Assembly: GCA_021845595.1 (NCBI GenBank)
Contig: JAJZVV010000009.1
Coordinates: forward strand, 114,076-178,075
Length of the DNA: 64,000 nt
Direction of reading: 5' to 3'
Source of the DNA: Pseudomonadota bacterium
GTDB lineage: Bacteria; Pseudomonadota; Alphaproteobacteria; Acetobacterales; Acetobacteraceae
Position numbers and translations under genes: made by a program. Below the pieces are notes generated by a model, which saw nothing but the letters and a program-made list of their open reading frames with translations, did not search any database and had not been told where the DNA came from. Of this stretch, positions 63,540 to 64,000 are shown in pieces; positions within the stretch are counted from its first letter, which is position 1, and every line of letters starts with the position of its first letter.

Positions 63540-63723
63540 TGAACCTCCGCGCCGCGGCAGAGCGGGCTATGCAGTTTCCGCATGGCTTCGCTGCGTGGCC
63601 TCGAAAACCCCTGCCGGCTACGCCGGGGACCCGGGCCTGTCTGGTTAGAAAGTTGATTAGTCGAAGCCTTTTCGTCTCGATGAGGGCCCGGCGCCGGCCC
63701 GGAGTGGGCACGAAAATCGGCCG

Positions 63724-63752
63724 TTGACACCACTCGCCGCGCTGCGTAAAAG
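63724..63752 (+). promoter_or_regulatory. Strong sigma70-type promoter, probably for an rRNA operon
   Basis: TTGACA (63724-63729), a 17-nt spacer and TAAAAG (63747-63752) make a near-consensus promoter, rare in this GC-rich window. The interval 63540-63723 upstream of it has no convincing gene; it contains an AT-rich segment near 63645-63675 that could serve as an UP element. Confidence 0.65.
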
Positions 63753-63758
63753 CCGCGC

Positions 63759-64000
63759 CTCGCCGATGGTTGATCGAGCGAGGCCGCCGCGGGGCGGTTA
63801 GTTCTTTGAAATTGGAATCTGGATGGAAGGGATACGTTGGCGGTGCCCTTAGGCTTGTTTTGTTATCGTTAGTGGTAGCGGGACGGGTGGTTTAGGGCTG
63901 TTGTTTTGGGTTTGGGATGTTGGGTTAATGGCCTGATCTTGGACCGGAGCAGTGGCTTCTTGGGGTATCTGTTGGTGTATCTTGTATGCGTTGACAGTTA
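63759..64000 (+). ncRNA. Pre-rRNA leader region with boxA-like element (16S lies beyond the window)
   Basis: From about 63790 the sequence becomes G/T-rich and clearly lower in GC than the surroundings, without a coding frame. GTTCTTTGAAATT (63801-63813) resembles the boxA antitermination element of rRNA leaders, and GGAAGGGATACG (63825-63836) resembles leader sequence of alphaproteobacterial rRNA operons as I know it. No 16S sequence is reached by 64000. Confidence 0.55.

Noticed and set aside
63506..63727. Open frame of 73 codons between clpB and the rRNA promoter
   Set aside because: Overlaps the post-clpB hairpin, has no ribosome-binding site and no family resemblance.

Overview
The window looks like a chromosomal segment of a GC-rich alphaproteobacterium, most likely Acetobacteraceae/Rhodospirillales. 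The grounds are base composition (about two-thirds GC or more by eye), the block mnmE-mnmG-rsmG-parA-parB next to holA-lptE-leuS-DUF3576-yggS, a COQ9 protein, an SDHAF4/DUF1674 protein, and a divergent hemE/ppsR (DUF299) pair. This is inferred from gene content and order; no database search was possible.

Layout. (1) 1-16.2 kb: the 3' part of a contractile-tail (Mu/P2-like) prophage or tailocin module. It runs LysM tail protein (partial), gpD, gpV spike, gp25/gpW, gpJ, gpI, a glycine-rich fibre, a small adaptor-like protein, two beta-helix tail spikes with a shared N-terminal anchor, and a fibre ending in an SGNH esterase domain. After a block of palindromes come two unknown proteins, a GH108 endolysin, a holin-like protein and a terminator. 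No capsid, terminase or integrase gene is in view. (2) 16.3-23.8 kb: housekeeping genes (yggT, DUF167, folD, SDHAF4, a ModE-type HTH, a DHA2 efflux pump, a quinone oxidoreductase, ogt, a DUF255 thioredoxin-fold protein). (3) 23.9-29.6 kb: mnmE-mnmG-rsmG-parA-parB. Two parS sites lie in the first codons of rsmG, the first containing its start codon. (4) 29.6-40.5 kb: holA, lptE, leuS, DUF3576 and a ThiE/TenI-like gene on the minus strand, yggS and kup on the plus strand, then hemJ, hemH and hemE on the minus strand. (5) 40.54-40.89 kb: the intergenic region between hemE and ppsR, the position of the chromosome origin in Caulobacter and Rickettsia. It has one perfect DnaA box, several weaker ones and an AT-rich stretch, so it is the best candidate for oriC. 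(6) 40.9-42.4 kb: ppsR and maf. (7) 42.4-55.5 kb: an MFS gene and a tightly packed minus-strand catabolic operon with a divergent TetR gene. The operon encodes two acyl-CoA dehydrogenases, both subunits of a biotin-dependent acyl-CoA carboxylase, a methylglutaconyl-CoA-hydratase-type crotonase, an AtuA-like protein, a GST and an acyl-CoA ligase. It resembles acyclic terpene (citronellol/geraniol) utilisation clusters. (8) 55.6-63.5 kb: a small membrane-anchored protein plus a chemoreceptor, comM/yifB, rpsU, def, coq9 and clpB. (9) 63.5-64 kb: a strong promoter and an AT-richer leader with a boxA-like element, read as the start of an rRNA operon whose 16S gene lies beyond the window.

Together the right three quarters look like an origin-proximal region: centromere (parS/ParAB), predicted oriC, haem biosynthesis and an rRNA operon. 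A phage tail module lies on one side and a catabolic operon on the other. The least standard parts are the triple receptor-binding locus with its esterase fibre, the parS/start-codon fusion, the predicted origin, and the Atu-like operon with an embedded GST.
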